DNA from: Juglans regia
Lineage: Eukaryota > Streptophyta > Magnoliopsida > Fagales > Juglandaceae
Assembly: GCF_001411555.2 (NCBI RefSeq)
Contig: NC_049912.1
Location: forward strand, 31,039,514-31,103,513
DNA: 64,000 nt
Reading direction: 5' to 3'
In this document: positions 1 through 10,100 of the stretch, in pieces
How positions within the stretch are numbered: position 1 is the stretch's first letter
Layout: each line of letters begins with the position of its first letter
Made by a program: the position numbers and the translations under genes
Notes under the pieces: model-generated
What the model was told of the DNA's origin: nothing
The model's input: only the letters and a program-made list of their open reading frames with translations
Databases searched by the model: none

Positions 1-149
1 TTTAATGGTTAAGAAAATGATTATTAATAAAATTATATATATTTTAAATTTTTTCTTAATGATTAGAGATATTAAAAAAAAATTAAAAGAAAATAAAAAA
101 ACAAATATACTAAGAGTAATAAAGTGATAGTAAAAGGATTGCGCTTGTT

Positions 150-330
150 TTTGCATATGAGATTAATTAAAATTAAAGTTAAAAAGTTAAATAAAATATT
201 ATTAGAATATTATTTTTTAATATTATTTTTATTTTTAAAATTTTTAAAATTTGAATTTTTTATTTTATTTTATATAAAAATATAAAATAATTATAATAAT
301 TAAATCAAATGAAATGAGATAAAATAAGTT
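150..330. repeat. degenerate Tourist-like MITE interior
   Basis: AT-rich stretch that resembles the middle of the MITE family seen intact at 6215-6440, with AAAATATTATTAGAATATT and a GAAATGAGATAAAATAAG end. No terminal repeats or target duplication can be recognised. The rest of 1-750 has no gene I can support: short frames around 393-650 have no recognisable domain. Confidence 0.4.
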
Positions 331-750
331 GAGATTGTTTTAAGAAAAACACTATAAACACAAATCAATCACACAAAGAGATCCCACACAGTGTGCCACG
401 TCTCTCCCTATTTTTTTTTGTCTCTTTCTTTCTCCTCTCCCCTGTACCGCCACCCTTGCCCTATCCCTGTGCCTCTCTCCGTGCAGGGTGGGCAGATAAA
501 AACACCAACAATCCAAGCGGCACTGCCAGCGTAGAGCTCACGGTAGCTCGCATTGCACGTTGGTGGCTGGAGACCACATTTCGCACACTGTGTGCATAGT
601 TGACTATGTGCTGCTAGGTGTCTGGGGGATCTGAGCCGATGACTTGTCATTTGGCTGTTTGTGGTGGTTGACAGAATGTTAATGTACTACATCAGTGTAT
701 AAAATCCTTTTATAAAATTCTTTTGTATCTTAAGCATCCATCTTGTTTTA

Positions 751-903
751 GATTGTGTTTGGATGTTGAAGTGAGTTGAGTTGAGATGATAAAATATTGT
801 TAGAATATTATTTTTTAATATTATTATTATTTTGAGATTTGAAAAAGTTGAATTATTTATTATATTTTGTATTGAAATTTAAAAAAATTGTAATGATGAG
901 TTC
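751..903. repeat. Tourist-like MITE, shortened copy
   Basis: Starts GATTGTGTTTGGATG directly after TTA and shows the family's interior (TGAGTTGAGATGATAAAATATTG, then a TTGAATTATTTATTATATTTTG-like block). The usual GATGAGATGAG end is cut short, and TTA follows at 904-906, matching the left flank. It lies just upstream of the MadBub gene. Confidence 0.55.
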
Positions 904-1039
904 TTAATATAATCAATCTTTAACCCCCCAAAACCTTTACGTACCCGACCGCAAATTCAAATTGGTATTTTGGCTCCAGGCGAGCCCACCACCACCGCTA
1001 CCCATAGGCTCTGTCTCTCTCCAACTCTGTCCCAAAACC

Positions 1040-4000
1040 ATGGCCAACAACACCACCCCCGACCTCTTCTCCTCCTTGATCTCAGACATCAAAACATACT
1101 CTGGCAAAGATCCTCTTCTCCCTTGGATCCGGTATAGCCCCATTTCTCTCTCTGTGCTTTTGCCTTCGCTTCATTGGCTTGGGTCTCTCCTTTTTTTTTT
1201 TTTTATTGTTTGGATTTTGTGTATTTGCCTCTAGAGGGATCCGAAAGATGAAAGACTCGCTGCCTTCTCAACTTCTCAAGGAGAAGCTCCCCAGGTTTTT
1301 GCAGAAGTGCGCGCAGACTTTCGAGTCCGATCGGCGTTACAGAAATGACTTGCGGTACCTCCGCGTCTGGTTACAGTTGGTAACTGATAAAACCCATATC
1401 TATTTTGATTATTTTGTTGAGGACTTTGGTTCTAGGTCCTTTAATTTCTGTTTATTTATGCAACCGTTGTTTGATTCCGGCGAAAAATAGAAGACTGTTA
1501 ATATCAAGTTTGGAATCTTATGCTTTTGAAGTACTTTTTTAGGTACCCAACTTTAGTTATCTGTTTAAATATGCTTTGTGAGTAGATGGATTTTGTGGAC
1601 GATCCGAGAGCGCTTCTGAGGACCATGGAGGCGAACCACATTGGGACAAAGCGGTCCTTGTTCTACCAGGCATATGCTCTATACTTCGAGAAGATCAAGA
1701 AATTTGAGGAGGCGGAGAAAATGTACCATTTGGGTGTGCAGAAGTAAGTTTTCTTCTACATTTTGATTTTTCAACTTTTTTGGGTGTTCAAACATCTGAA
1801 AGGGAAATCAAATCCTTTCCGCATTTGTTCATCGCATTTGAATGAATTTTTTTTTTCCCGAGTACAAAGGGTAGGAGGAGGCAGTTAGCCTCCCTACCTA
1901 GACGTGACCACAGTAACACCTTTCCGTCAAGAACAAAACCTTTCTGTCAATAACAAAACAATAAAGACTTAGACGGCGGGAAGCTACAGACGCTCCCTTA
2001 AGTCGAGTTTGAGCAATAACTTAACTCTAGCCGCATTAGGGAATTCAACGAATATTTAGGCAGCTTATACCAGTAGTGTAAGGCAAATACATATTCGGAT
2101 TCAAACCAGGACCTATTACACGTGAAACCACATGGGAATAATTTAAGGACTATTGAGCCTCCATCCTTAGTGGTATTAAAATGAGTATTAATTCTTTTGT
2201 AATGTGGCTGGCATCAAATTAGTGAGTGCTCTGGACTTTGAAACAGCAATACGTAACCTAAGTGTTCTAGTTTTAGATACTATGCGTAGATGCTTGCTCC
2301 AAAGGCCCTGGTGTCCTTGCTTTGCTCAATGCTCTATATTCAATAAGTTTGAATTTTAACCATGTTTAGGGTTCTAATCGTTTATATGTAATTTGTTTTT
2401 TTGGAATATTGCCCATGTGTGTTGGACTACTGGAAAAACCTTCAGAAGCGTAATGTAAGTATGGGAGACTATGAATGCCAGCTTGCAACAGAGAGGCTTT
2501 TCAATCAATCTCTAAAGTACAGGACACGTCCACGGATAAATCTGTTTTGGAGAGCTAATATCTTGAACTTATTATAACAATGTTTCAATGTCGAGTGGGT
2601 CCTTGCGCTAATATCTTGTTAATATAAAGACTTTTCCTCGTATTGACTAATTCTCATGCTGCTAGAACGGTTGAACCTTAGCGCCCCAAAATCATGGAAT
2701 AAAAACTTGGTGAATAAACCATTTAATGAATATATTTATATTATTTGGTGAAAGCTTGGGAAATAGTTGTATTCACGTTTAAATTGACCGTCGAGCAGCT
2801 TTGCAGAGCCTGTTGATGAATTGCAGAAATCATATGAGCAGTTCCTTCACCGTATGGAGAGATACAAGAACAAGAGGACCCTGGTAGTGCTTTTATATAT
2901 AGCCTTTGTATATGGGCTGTGTTAAATATTAGTGAGGGTCCTTGGTTTTCTAACTATGAGCAGATGTCTTGCAGCGCCAAGAAGGAAAAGCTGCCAAAGG
3001 ACTGGTATCTGCCAGTAGCATTTATCCAAATGGAAGTAAAACTGAAGAAAACAATGAAAATATATGCAGAGTTGAGGATATGTTTACAAGAAGCCGGCAT
3101 GACAGAGCTTTACCTGTAACACTCCCTGATGATCATCAACCTCATAAGACGATTTTAGAGGAAAGTCCTCTGAGGCTGAAGCCATTAATGGAACCTAATT
3201 ATACTAGGGTTTCAGAAAATTCTTGTAACGTTAGAACAGATCAAGATCTGTCTGCGAAGAAGGAATTTGTTGGAACGATTGCACCTGGAGGTATCTCTAA
3301 GCATCAAGTAATTACTGAAAGAGAGTCTGAGGAACTGAAGTTCGTAGACACAGTCATTGTTGGAAAGTCTGAAGCTGAAGATGCTTGCCATCATGGGCTG
3401 GTAGATCCTACAATAAATATGAAGGAGGCCATGCGTGCCATTAATAGCATGTTTCGAGAACCTATAGAGGCAGTTCCAGTTGGTTGGAGATCACGCACAA
3501 GCCAAACAAAGGAAGAAGGTACTTGCCAGTCTGATCAGGAGTCACTAAAAATCTATGTTGATGATGAAGAAGGTAGTGAAGTTGGAGAGAAAAATGAGGA
3601 AAAGGATAACATTGAGCAGCGTGAAGTTCTAAATAAGACAGAAGGGTCCATCTCTTCTGCTTCGTGTGGAAATGCTTTTGTGTTTCCTAGTCCAAATGAT
3701 TTTGCATCAGAAGGTTCTGACGATCAGAATGTAGAGAGCTCGACTCAGTCAAAGTTTAGAGAGGACACAGTTGTTTGTAGGTTTGTTGGGTCAACTATTT
3801 TAGATGAGCCAGAAGTTGAAAATGTTTGCCACCATGGGTTAGTAGACCCCACAATCAACTTGAAGGAAGCTATGGAGGACATAAATAACATGTTTGGGAA
3901 ACCTATGGATTTTGTACGGAGCAAGAGATCGAAAAGGCAGGACAAAGCCCCAGAGCATGAAAGAGATTTTGGTGGGTTTTCAATACTTGTCGATGACGAC

Positions 4001-4138
4001 CTAGAAGACCAGGAAGTTCAGCTGCAGCCAAACTTGGCCAGAACATCAAGAGAGCGTGATCTGTTTGAGCCAACTGTGTTTACAAAGGAGGCCATGGATG
4101 ACATAAATAAGATGTTTGGAATGCCGTTGAACTTTTAA
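1040..4138 (+). CDS. BMF3: MadBub-family spindle checkpoint protein, BMF3-like (no kinase domain)
   Basis: Proposed exons are 1040-1131, 1235-1379, 1586-1743, 2799-2883 and 2975-4138, giving 547 residues in one frame. Residues about 1-160 form the Mad3/BUB1 homology region 1, a TPR-like kinetochore-binding fold; visible blocks are KDPLLPWIRGIRKMKDSLPS, DLRYLRVWLQL, FYQAYALYFEK and EPVDELQKSYEQF. No kinase domain and no KEN box follow, which matches plant BMF3 rather than BMF1 or BMF2. The acidic C-terminal half has three copies of a PTxxxKEAMxxINxMFxxP motif, at bases 3401-3472, 3839-3910 and 4067-4135. This resembles conserved domain 1 of BUB1, the Mad1-binding site. Its expected role is recruiting Mad1/Mad2 at unattached kinetochores. 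Intron 3 is over 1 kb and holds an insertion-like stretch. Family assignment is firm; the paralogue name is inferred. Confidence 0.88.
1850..2170. repeat. possible insertion in intron 3 of the MadBub gene
   Basis: This stretch is richer in G+C than the flanking intron and starts after a T-run. Read on the minus strand it contains GGTCCTGGTTTGAATCC, which resembles a Pol III B box. No clear target duplication or A box was found, so the type of element is unknown. Confidence 0.3.
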
Positions 4139-4166
4139 GATGTTTGGAATGCCTTTGAACTTTCAG
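4111..4166 (+). repeat. 28-bp tandem duplication across the MadBub stop codon
   Basis: Copies at 4111-4138 and 4139-4166 both begin GATGTTTGGAATGCC and differ at about two bases. The TAA stop lies at the end of copy 1. Because 28 is not a multiple of three, copy 2 is out of frame and untranslated. Confidence 0.9.
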
Positions 4167-4320
4167 AAATGTTGGATTTGTTATGGATGAAAAAGAAATT
4201 CAGTGAGCCATGTTGTTTATCATATTTTTACGTGAGTTTTTTTTGTTTTCAGTGAATTTAGACTATTTTATCTACGAATGCGTGTGCTCATTCCATAGAT
4301 ACGAGTTGGTTAATTGAGTT

Positions 4321-4410
4321 GGGAGCCCGGCTATACATCAGCCGGCACTCTCCACACAAAGTGATTATTTTTTTTTTTTAACTCAACACACTGAGTGTGT
4401 TGAGGATTAA
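4321..4410 (+). repeat. small interspersed repeat, copy 1 (inverted partner at 6691-6790)
   Basis: Contains CCGGCTATACATCAGCCGGC, itself a short inverted repeat, then ACTCTCCACACA, a T-run and TAACTCAACACACT. The reverse complement of 6691-6790 matches block for block. The pair flanks the Ole e 1-like gene. Non-coding; family unknown. Confidence 0.7.
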
Positions 4411-4845
4411 ATCAACAGTAGGCTGATGTAAGTAATTTCTCATTGAGCTGGTGCTTCGGTGACAATAATTGTGCTGTTCCAGTGTGTGATCTGGCACGGC
4501 GTATTGTTGATAGCATTACGATGCCTTTTAGGCCAATGTATTTAGCGGTCGAATGATGGGTTAAAAAGCGAACCAAAAGAGAGAATGCAACATTTACTGG
4601 CTGTATCCCAGAAGAATTTTGAACTGCATCACAATATTTTATTCATGGAACAGAACAAGTGCCTTCTATTTCTCATATCAATACCCGTTAACTTCGAATT
4701 AAAAAAAAAAAAAAAAAGCAAAAAGGAAAAATCAATCGAGTTCAACTAAAAGTGTCAATCCCAATATAGAAAGGAAAGAAAATATGAAACATTAAGACGA
4801 GGATTAATCAATTGGCCAACGACAATTGGGTTGGAGTAGATATGA

Positions 4846-5364
4846 TTAGAAGTGAGTGGGGAGAGGGCAATGATCTGGACGGAATGCCAAGGGGCCTGCA
4901 GCGTAGATGACAGCCTCGTAGTTGCTTCCAAACAATTTCTTGGTCTCGTAACGAAGTGGGGAGCCATAGAGTCCGTAGTTAACATTGGTAAGGAGGTTGC
5001 AGTTTTGAAGAGGAGAGGAGACAGGCTTAACATGGCAAGCTTGGAGGGGATGCTCCAATAGACATTGGCTCATTGTGAAGCCTTCGAGTTGCGCGTAGAA
5101 GTAACCGTTCCCATCTGTTTCGAACACCTTGTAATAGCTGACTTGATCCTTGTGGTTCTTGCAAATGACGCTGACTTTGGCAGCAGGGATTGGCTTAGCC
5201 CCAGACAGAGACCATGTTCCAGCCTGCTCGCAGCTCTGGCAGTACACTACGCCTTCGACCACCACATCGGTTTTCTTCGCTGGTTCAGCAGCCATGAGGG
5301 TAGCGAAGGCCGACTGGAGGAACAAGAGTGATGAGACGAGGATCAAGAGCTGATTGCTTGCCAT
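4846..5364 (-). CDS. secreted Ole e 1 / extensin-family cell-wall protein
   Basis: Single-exon frame of 172 residues. Residues about 1-26 are a signal peptide (MASNQLLILVSSLLFLQSAF). The mature part has the Ole e 1-like beta-barrel pattern: VVVEGVVYCQSCE near the start, a central VSYYKVFETDGNGYFYAQL block, and cysteines in YCQSC, VICKN, SQCLLEHPLQAC and NCN typical of the disulfide set. A tail with YEAVIYAAGPLAFRP-type sequence resembles plant members related to seed and root-hair protective proteins rather than pollen Ole e 1 itself. Such proteins are secreted to the wall; no enzyme activity is known. A TATA box lies about 85 bp upstream. The start is the first ATG in frame and sits exactly at the signal peptide. 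Confidence 0.88.
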   Translation of the reverse strand: MASNQLLILVSSLLFLQSAFATLMAAEPAKKTDVVVEGVVYCQSCEQAGTWSLSGAKPIPAAKVSVICKNHKDQVSYYKVFETDGNGYFYAQLEGFTMSQCLLEHPLQACHVKPVSSPLQNCNLLTNVNYGLYGSPLRYETKKLFGSNYEAVIYAAGPLAFRPDHCPLPTHF

Positions 5365-5448
5365 TTTTCTTCCCAGTGATCAGGGCTTGGAGAGTCTAGC
5401 AGGAAACTGAATGCTTTGGGGCCAATGGGATGGATGTTAATAGGGTAG

Positions 5449-5456
5449 GATTTATA
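5449..5456 (-). promoter_or_regulatory. TATA box of the Ole e 1-like gene
   Basis: TATAAATC on the minus strand, about 85 bp upstream of the ATG at 5364, at the usual distance for a plant TATA box with a short leader. Confidence 0.6.
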
Positions 5457-5719
5457 TTATGTCGACTGTCAAGTATGAGAGATGACTTGGGGGCGATTCT
5501 TGCATTGCTTTTTTGAAGGACGTGCGAACTACTAAATAAGCTGCATGTTAACGACTGGCATTGCTTAAAGAAGAGGTATAAACGTGAAGGCCACCACGCT
5601 TCATTATTATTATTATTTTTTTAAATAAGGACATCTATACCTTTTGCTGCTGTTTTTTTTTTTTTTAATGGATAAAGAGAGGAGGGCCTCAAAATTGTCT
5701 GACAAATTAAGACATAGTT

Positions 5720-5960
5720 TGTACAGTGGATTGATATGATTTGATTAGAAATAAAAGTTAAAAATTGAATAAAATATTATTATTATTTTAGAATTTGAAA
5801 AAGTTGAATTATTTATTATATTATGTAGAAATTTAGAAAAATTGTAATGACGATATGAGATGAGATGAGATGAAACATAAAATTGTATTTAGATGTTGAA
5901 CTGAGTTGAGTTCTTTATAAATAGTAATGAGTTGAAATGATAAAATAAGTTTTATGAGAT
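5720..5960. repeat. overlapping fragments of Tourist-like MITEs
   Basis: The interior block of the family (TTGAATTATTTATTATATT, then GAGATGAGATGAGATG) is followed at once by another start (TATTTAGATGTTGAACTGAG). Another related fragment with TGTGTTTGGATGTTAG lies at about 6130-6210. The 5500-6210 spacer therefore looks built from repeated insertions of this family. No gene seen. Confidence 0.55.
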
Positions 5961-6214
5961 TCACTTAAGACGAGTTTAGATATGTTTTGATGTTAAAATG
6001 AGTTTAGATATATTTATAAGAATTTGAAAAAGGTTGTAGATCTCGCGAATAAAGAGGTGTTGAATTGAAAAAGGTTGTGGGTTCCATGCGTAAAGAAGTC
6101 TTGAGTTGAGATGAGTTTAATGATTTGAGAGTTGTGTTTGGATGTTAGATTCAGTTTAAAATTAGATTGAACTGAGTTGATCTCAGTACAGTCCAACAAC
6201 CAAACAGAGTCTTA

Positions 6215-6440
6215 GAGCTCGTTTACATAGTGAGATGAGATGAGATGAGATAGTTTTAGATAAGTGGAATAAAATATTGTTAAAATATTATTTTTTAATA
6301 CTATTATTGTTTTAAAATTTAAAAAAATTGAATTGTTTATTATATTTTGTATGAGAATTTAAAAAAATTATAATGATGAGATAAGATGAGATGAGATAAG
6401 ATGAGATGGGTTGAGAGTATTTTTATATCCAAATAGGGTC
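6215..6440. mobile_element. Tourist-like (PIF/Harbinger-type) MITE, complete
   Basis: 226-bp element starting GAGCTCGTTTACATAG and ending ATCCAAATAGGGTC, flanked by TTA at 6212-6214 and 6441-6443. Subterminal GAGATGAGATGAG arrays and an AT-rich centre are shared with other copies in the window. A 3-bp TTA duplication is the hallmark of PIF/Harbinger MITEs. Confidence 0.75.
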
Positions 6441-6690
6441 TTATTGTGTATCCAAACGGGACCTAAATCTCACAATATAAACCGTGGAGTGTATCATTTA
6501 TGATTTTATTCCTACTATTTGCATCCGATCTATGACTGAAAAAGAATGACTCGATTTATATGAGCGTTTCCCGGACAGACTTGAATCATGTTTTTATAAT
6601 GGGCCGCCGGTTGTACGAAGCACGGTAATAGAGTTGGTACTATTCTGATTCTCAGCACGTGAAATTATTTACATTAGTTTACTGTTAATT

Positions 6691-6790
6691 GCATCCTCAA
6701 TACATTTAGCGTGTTGAGTTAAAAAAAAAAAAAAACAAAATGGACAACCACGGTGTGTGGAGAGTGCCGGCTGATATATAGCCGGCCTCA
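6691..6790 (-). repeat. small interspersed repeat, copy 2, inverted
   Basis: Reverse-complement relative of 4321-4410: TGTTGAGTTA, an A-run, GTGTGGAGAGTGCCGGCTGAT and ATAGCCGGCC. Another A-run follows at 6903-6922, possibly a retroposon tail. Nothing coding is seen between here and 7142. Confidence 0.7.
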
Positions 6791-7141
6791 GGGATATTTA
6801 ATATCAAAGCCGTGCGAAGAAAGCGGAAGAGGCCAATAGATAGGGGTGTAGATAGGGTCAAGGGGATTGCAAAACGTTGATTGAGCATGGCAACTGTTAC
6901 TTAAAAAAAAAAAAAAAAAAAAGACGATATGCCTTAGCTTGACTCAGGCATGCTTATGCTATTGTGTGCTTCCATATAAGTTTCACGGCCAAAGTTAAAA
7001 TGATAACGCTAGATTTGCCTAGATGAGTTATATACAGGTAATTTCTATTACTCTGGGAGAAATAAAAGCCATATCAACATGCAGGCATTTCTTTAGCGAC
7101 TCACCAACTGTAGAAAATTCCTGGTTTTCAAGTTGTACACT

Positions 7142-10100
7142 TCAGCTTCCATCTGCAGACGTAATCTCAAGCTCTGCCCACCACAGAGGAGAAAGTTTTG
7201 GGTTTGCTCCTTCAGGCGTTATTCCAGTTATGGCTCTCAATCTTGCACTGATTTCTCTCATTGCTGGTCTCTGTTTAGGGTCAGGGTGGACGCAAGATTT
7301 TACCACTTCACCCATTAGCTCCAGTTGCTCCTCATGAAAGGCTGTCAAAGTTGGGTCGACAATTTCTCTGAGCGGTTGCCCCCCTCTCAAATAATCAGAT
7401 GCCCAGTCTTCAAGTGAACCATTGTCCACGGAATAAGGGAGCCTACCGGTAACGATTTCAAACAATATGACACCAAAGCTGTAAACATTACTTTCTGGAT
7501 CTACTGATGGTGTATATAAATTCTTTAATCCAGCTGATTCTATCTCAGCTGCAACTATCTCATTCCAGAAACTGAACTCTGATATTTTGGCCGAATAATC
7601 CTCAGTGAGACTGACAGCTGATGAGTTCAGGTTGTGGTGGGCTATAGGTGGGTTCAGTTGGTGCATATGCTCAAGGCAGTAAGCCATTCCCATTGCAATT
7701 CTCAGTCGCATTCCCCAGTTCAAGTGTTCAGCCTCTTTTACTGCAGGACCCATGAAAAATATATTATCTTAACAACAATGTTAGGAGATGAAAGACAAAA
7801 ACACCTCTGAATAGTTTCACCAAACTCAGCAAATGATATTAAATATTAATACACATAAATTCTTCAAGGAGAGTATATAATCTATCAATGTCTGATTATG
7901 TTTCAACCTCAAACCACTTATAAAAAAAATGTTTCAACCTCAAACCCCTTTACTCGAACATAAATTTCCAAAATCTTAATGATTTGCAACCTCAGCCATT
8001 CATTTAATGGCCAGGGCCAAAGAGAAAACTAATGAACAGTCTTCTTAACATTTCATGTTTCAAGTTATAGAAAGAAGAATAATTTTCAGAACTTGTTTGA
8101 GAGGTTGCCACATCAATGAAACAAAATGATTAATTTGCAATCTGCAGCAGAACTTTTTTCCACATGAGATACAGATAACTTGTGTATGAGTTCGTGACAG
8201 TATTTGAAAACAAAGCCAAAGGCACTCTACCTCAAAGTTCAATATATAAAATAAGTCTCTTGCGATTTTTTGTAAGAGGAGGTTCACATAAACTATGACA
8301 ACAAATAAATTTTACGGCCAAAGTCATTTTGGGACAAATCTGATGGTCACAGTGATATCATTATGGAGATCCTAGATATCGGAAGTTAATGATACAGACA
8401 TATTGGTAAAAAAAATTGATATCGGAAGTTAATGATATAGACATATTGGTAAAAAAAATTTGTTATGACTCGGCCAGTGAGGCTGTAACAAATCCTACTT
8501 TAATATTATAATTGGCTCCAAGTGTCCGGAATTTAAAAGTGAGTTTGAAACCTTGCAACGACTATATTCCTTTTTTTTTTGTTTTTTGGCCAACCTCACC
8601 TAGTACTTCTTCTCAAAACATTAACTGTCACTTGAAAACAGCTCAGGAAAAGTGAAAGCAAAAATGAAAGCAAATGAAAGCAAGATACTCACTGTGTAGA
8701 TGCTCAAACAGTGTTCCATTTGGAGCATATTCGAATACCATCATTCTGGTGAAAGGCTCATCTTCCTGACAGTATCCAAGAAGGCTGACAAAATTCTTGT
8801 GGTTGACTTTTGATAATGTGTCAATCTGAAACCATAACCACAGAAACAATTAGAGACTCTTGGGCGGTTGACCACATAAAAGCCACACCTGGTCCAGGGC
8901 CATATGTCTGTCAATCCAATGCAATTTGTTTGTGAAATACCTTCCACCGAAACTGTGCTTCTAAGCTGTTTGACCAATCCTTGGCAGATGTCGCTCCAAC
9001 AGCGGCCACAGCTATTTCGACTCCACTAGACAGTGTCCCTTTGTAAACTGTACCAATTGGCGAAGAACCAATCACATTACTGAAATCTTCACAAGCTGCT
9101 TCAAGATCTGATCTCTTGAGCTTTGGAACACCTGAAATGCAAATGCCCAATCATATATCAGATCACCTCAATCATCCAGGTCAGATTTTGATCATTTGAA
9201 TCGACTGGTTGTCACCTATGACTGGTTTTCTTTTTCTTTTTTAAAACTTGTAACTCATACTCATATAAGGCTACTGCTCTAAAACTAGCCATGAAAGGTC
9301 ATGTTGACAATACAAATATCATGGCAAACCAAATCAAATAAAGATGTCAAAAACTATTTTCTTTTCTTTATTTTCCACCTGGAGAGAGAAGAATTACCAG
9401 TTACAAATGCTTTCTGAAGCTGTCCGCTTAATCCCGTGGCCCAAGGTCTGACAGTAGCTACCTTATTGCTTTTACAGAGATATACACCAATGGCTGAAAT
9501 TAGAATGGTACCCCCTATTGCTCCGACCAATATTGCAGCTAGATGATTCCTTCCTTTATCCGATGATGTGGGGCTTCCTGCAGGGGAAGGCACTGAAGAA
9601 GGTTGGGAAGGTGGAGAAGTCATTTGAGTAGGGGAATCCATTTTTGCCTTTGGCCCAGATGATGGTGACAGTGAAGGGGATGGTGATGGTGGTGCTGAAG
9701 AAATAATAACTTTTATTGGAGGTGGTGAAGCTATGATTTCGATATTTTGTGATTCATCAACCATGTTTTTCAGCAGTCTCCTGTGAAACATGTCTTCAGT
9801 TTGGGCAACGTTCCTGGCAAAGATAAAAAGCATACTTTAAATGATATAAGCATAAAGAAAGTTCCAGAACCATGTTTAAAATCCCTCAAAGTCTCAAAAT
9901 CATCATATGAATGAAATTGAAATAACAGAGGTACTGTGGCAAAAGGGGGTAATTGACTGTTACCACTATCAATAACTGCAATTTACATTTTTAAACTTAT
10001 GAACACAGGAATGTATCCAAACATTTTACATTCAAGTTTTTTTCTGGTTCAGCTCTGGCATTATGGCAATTCCACGTGACTACCATCAAAAGGTTACTTA

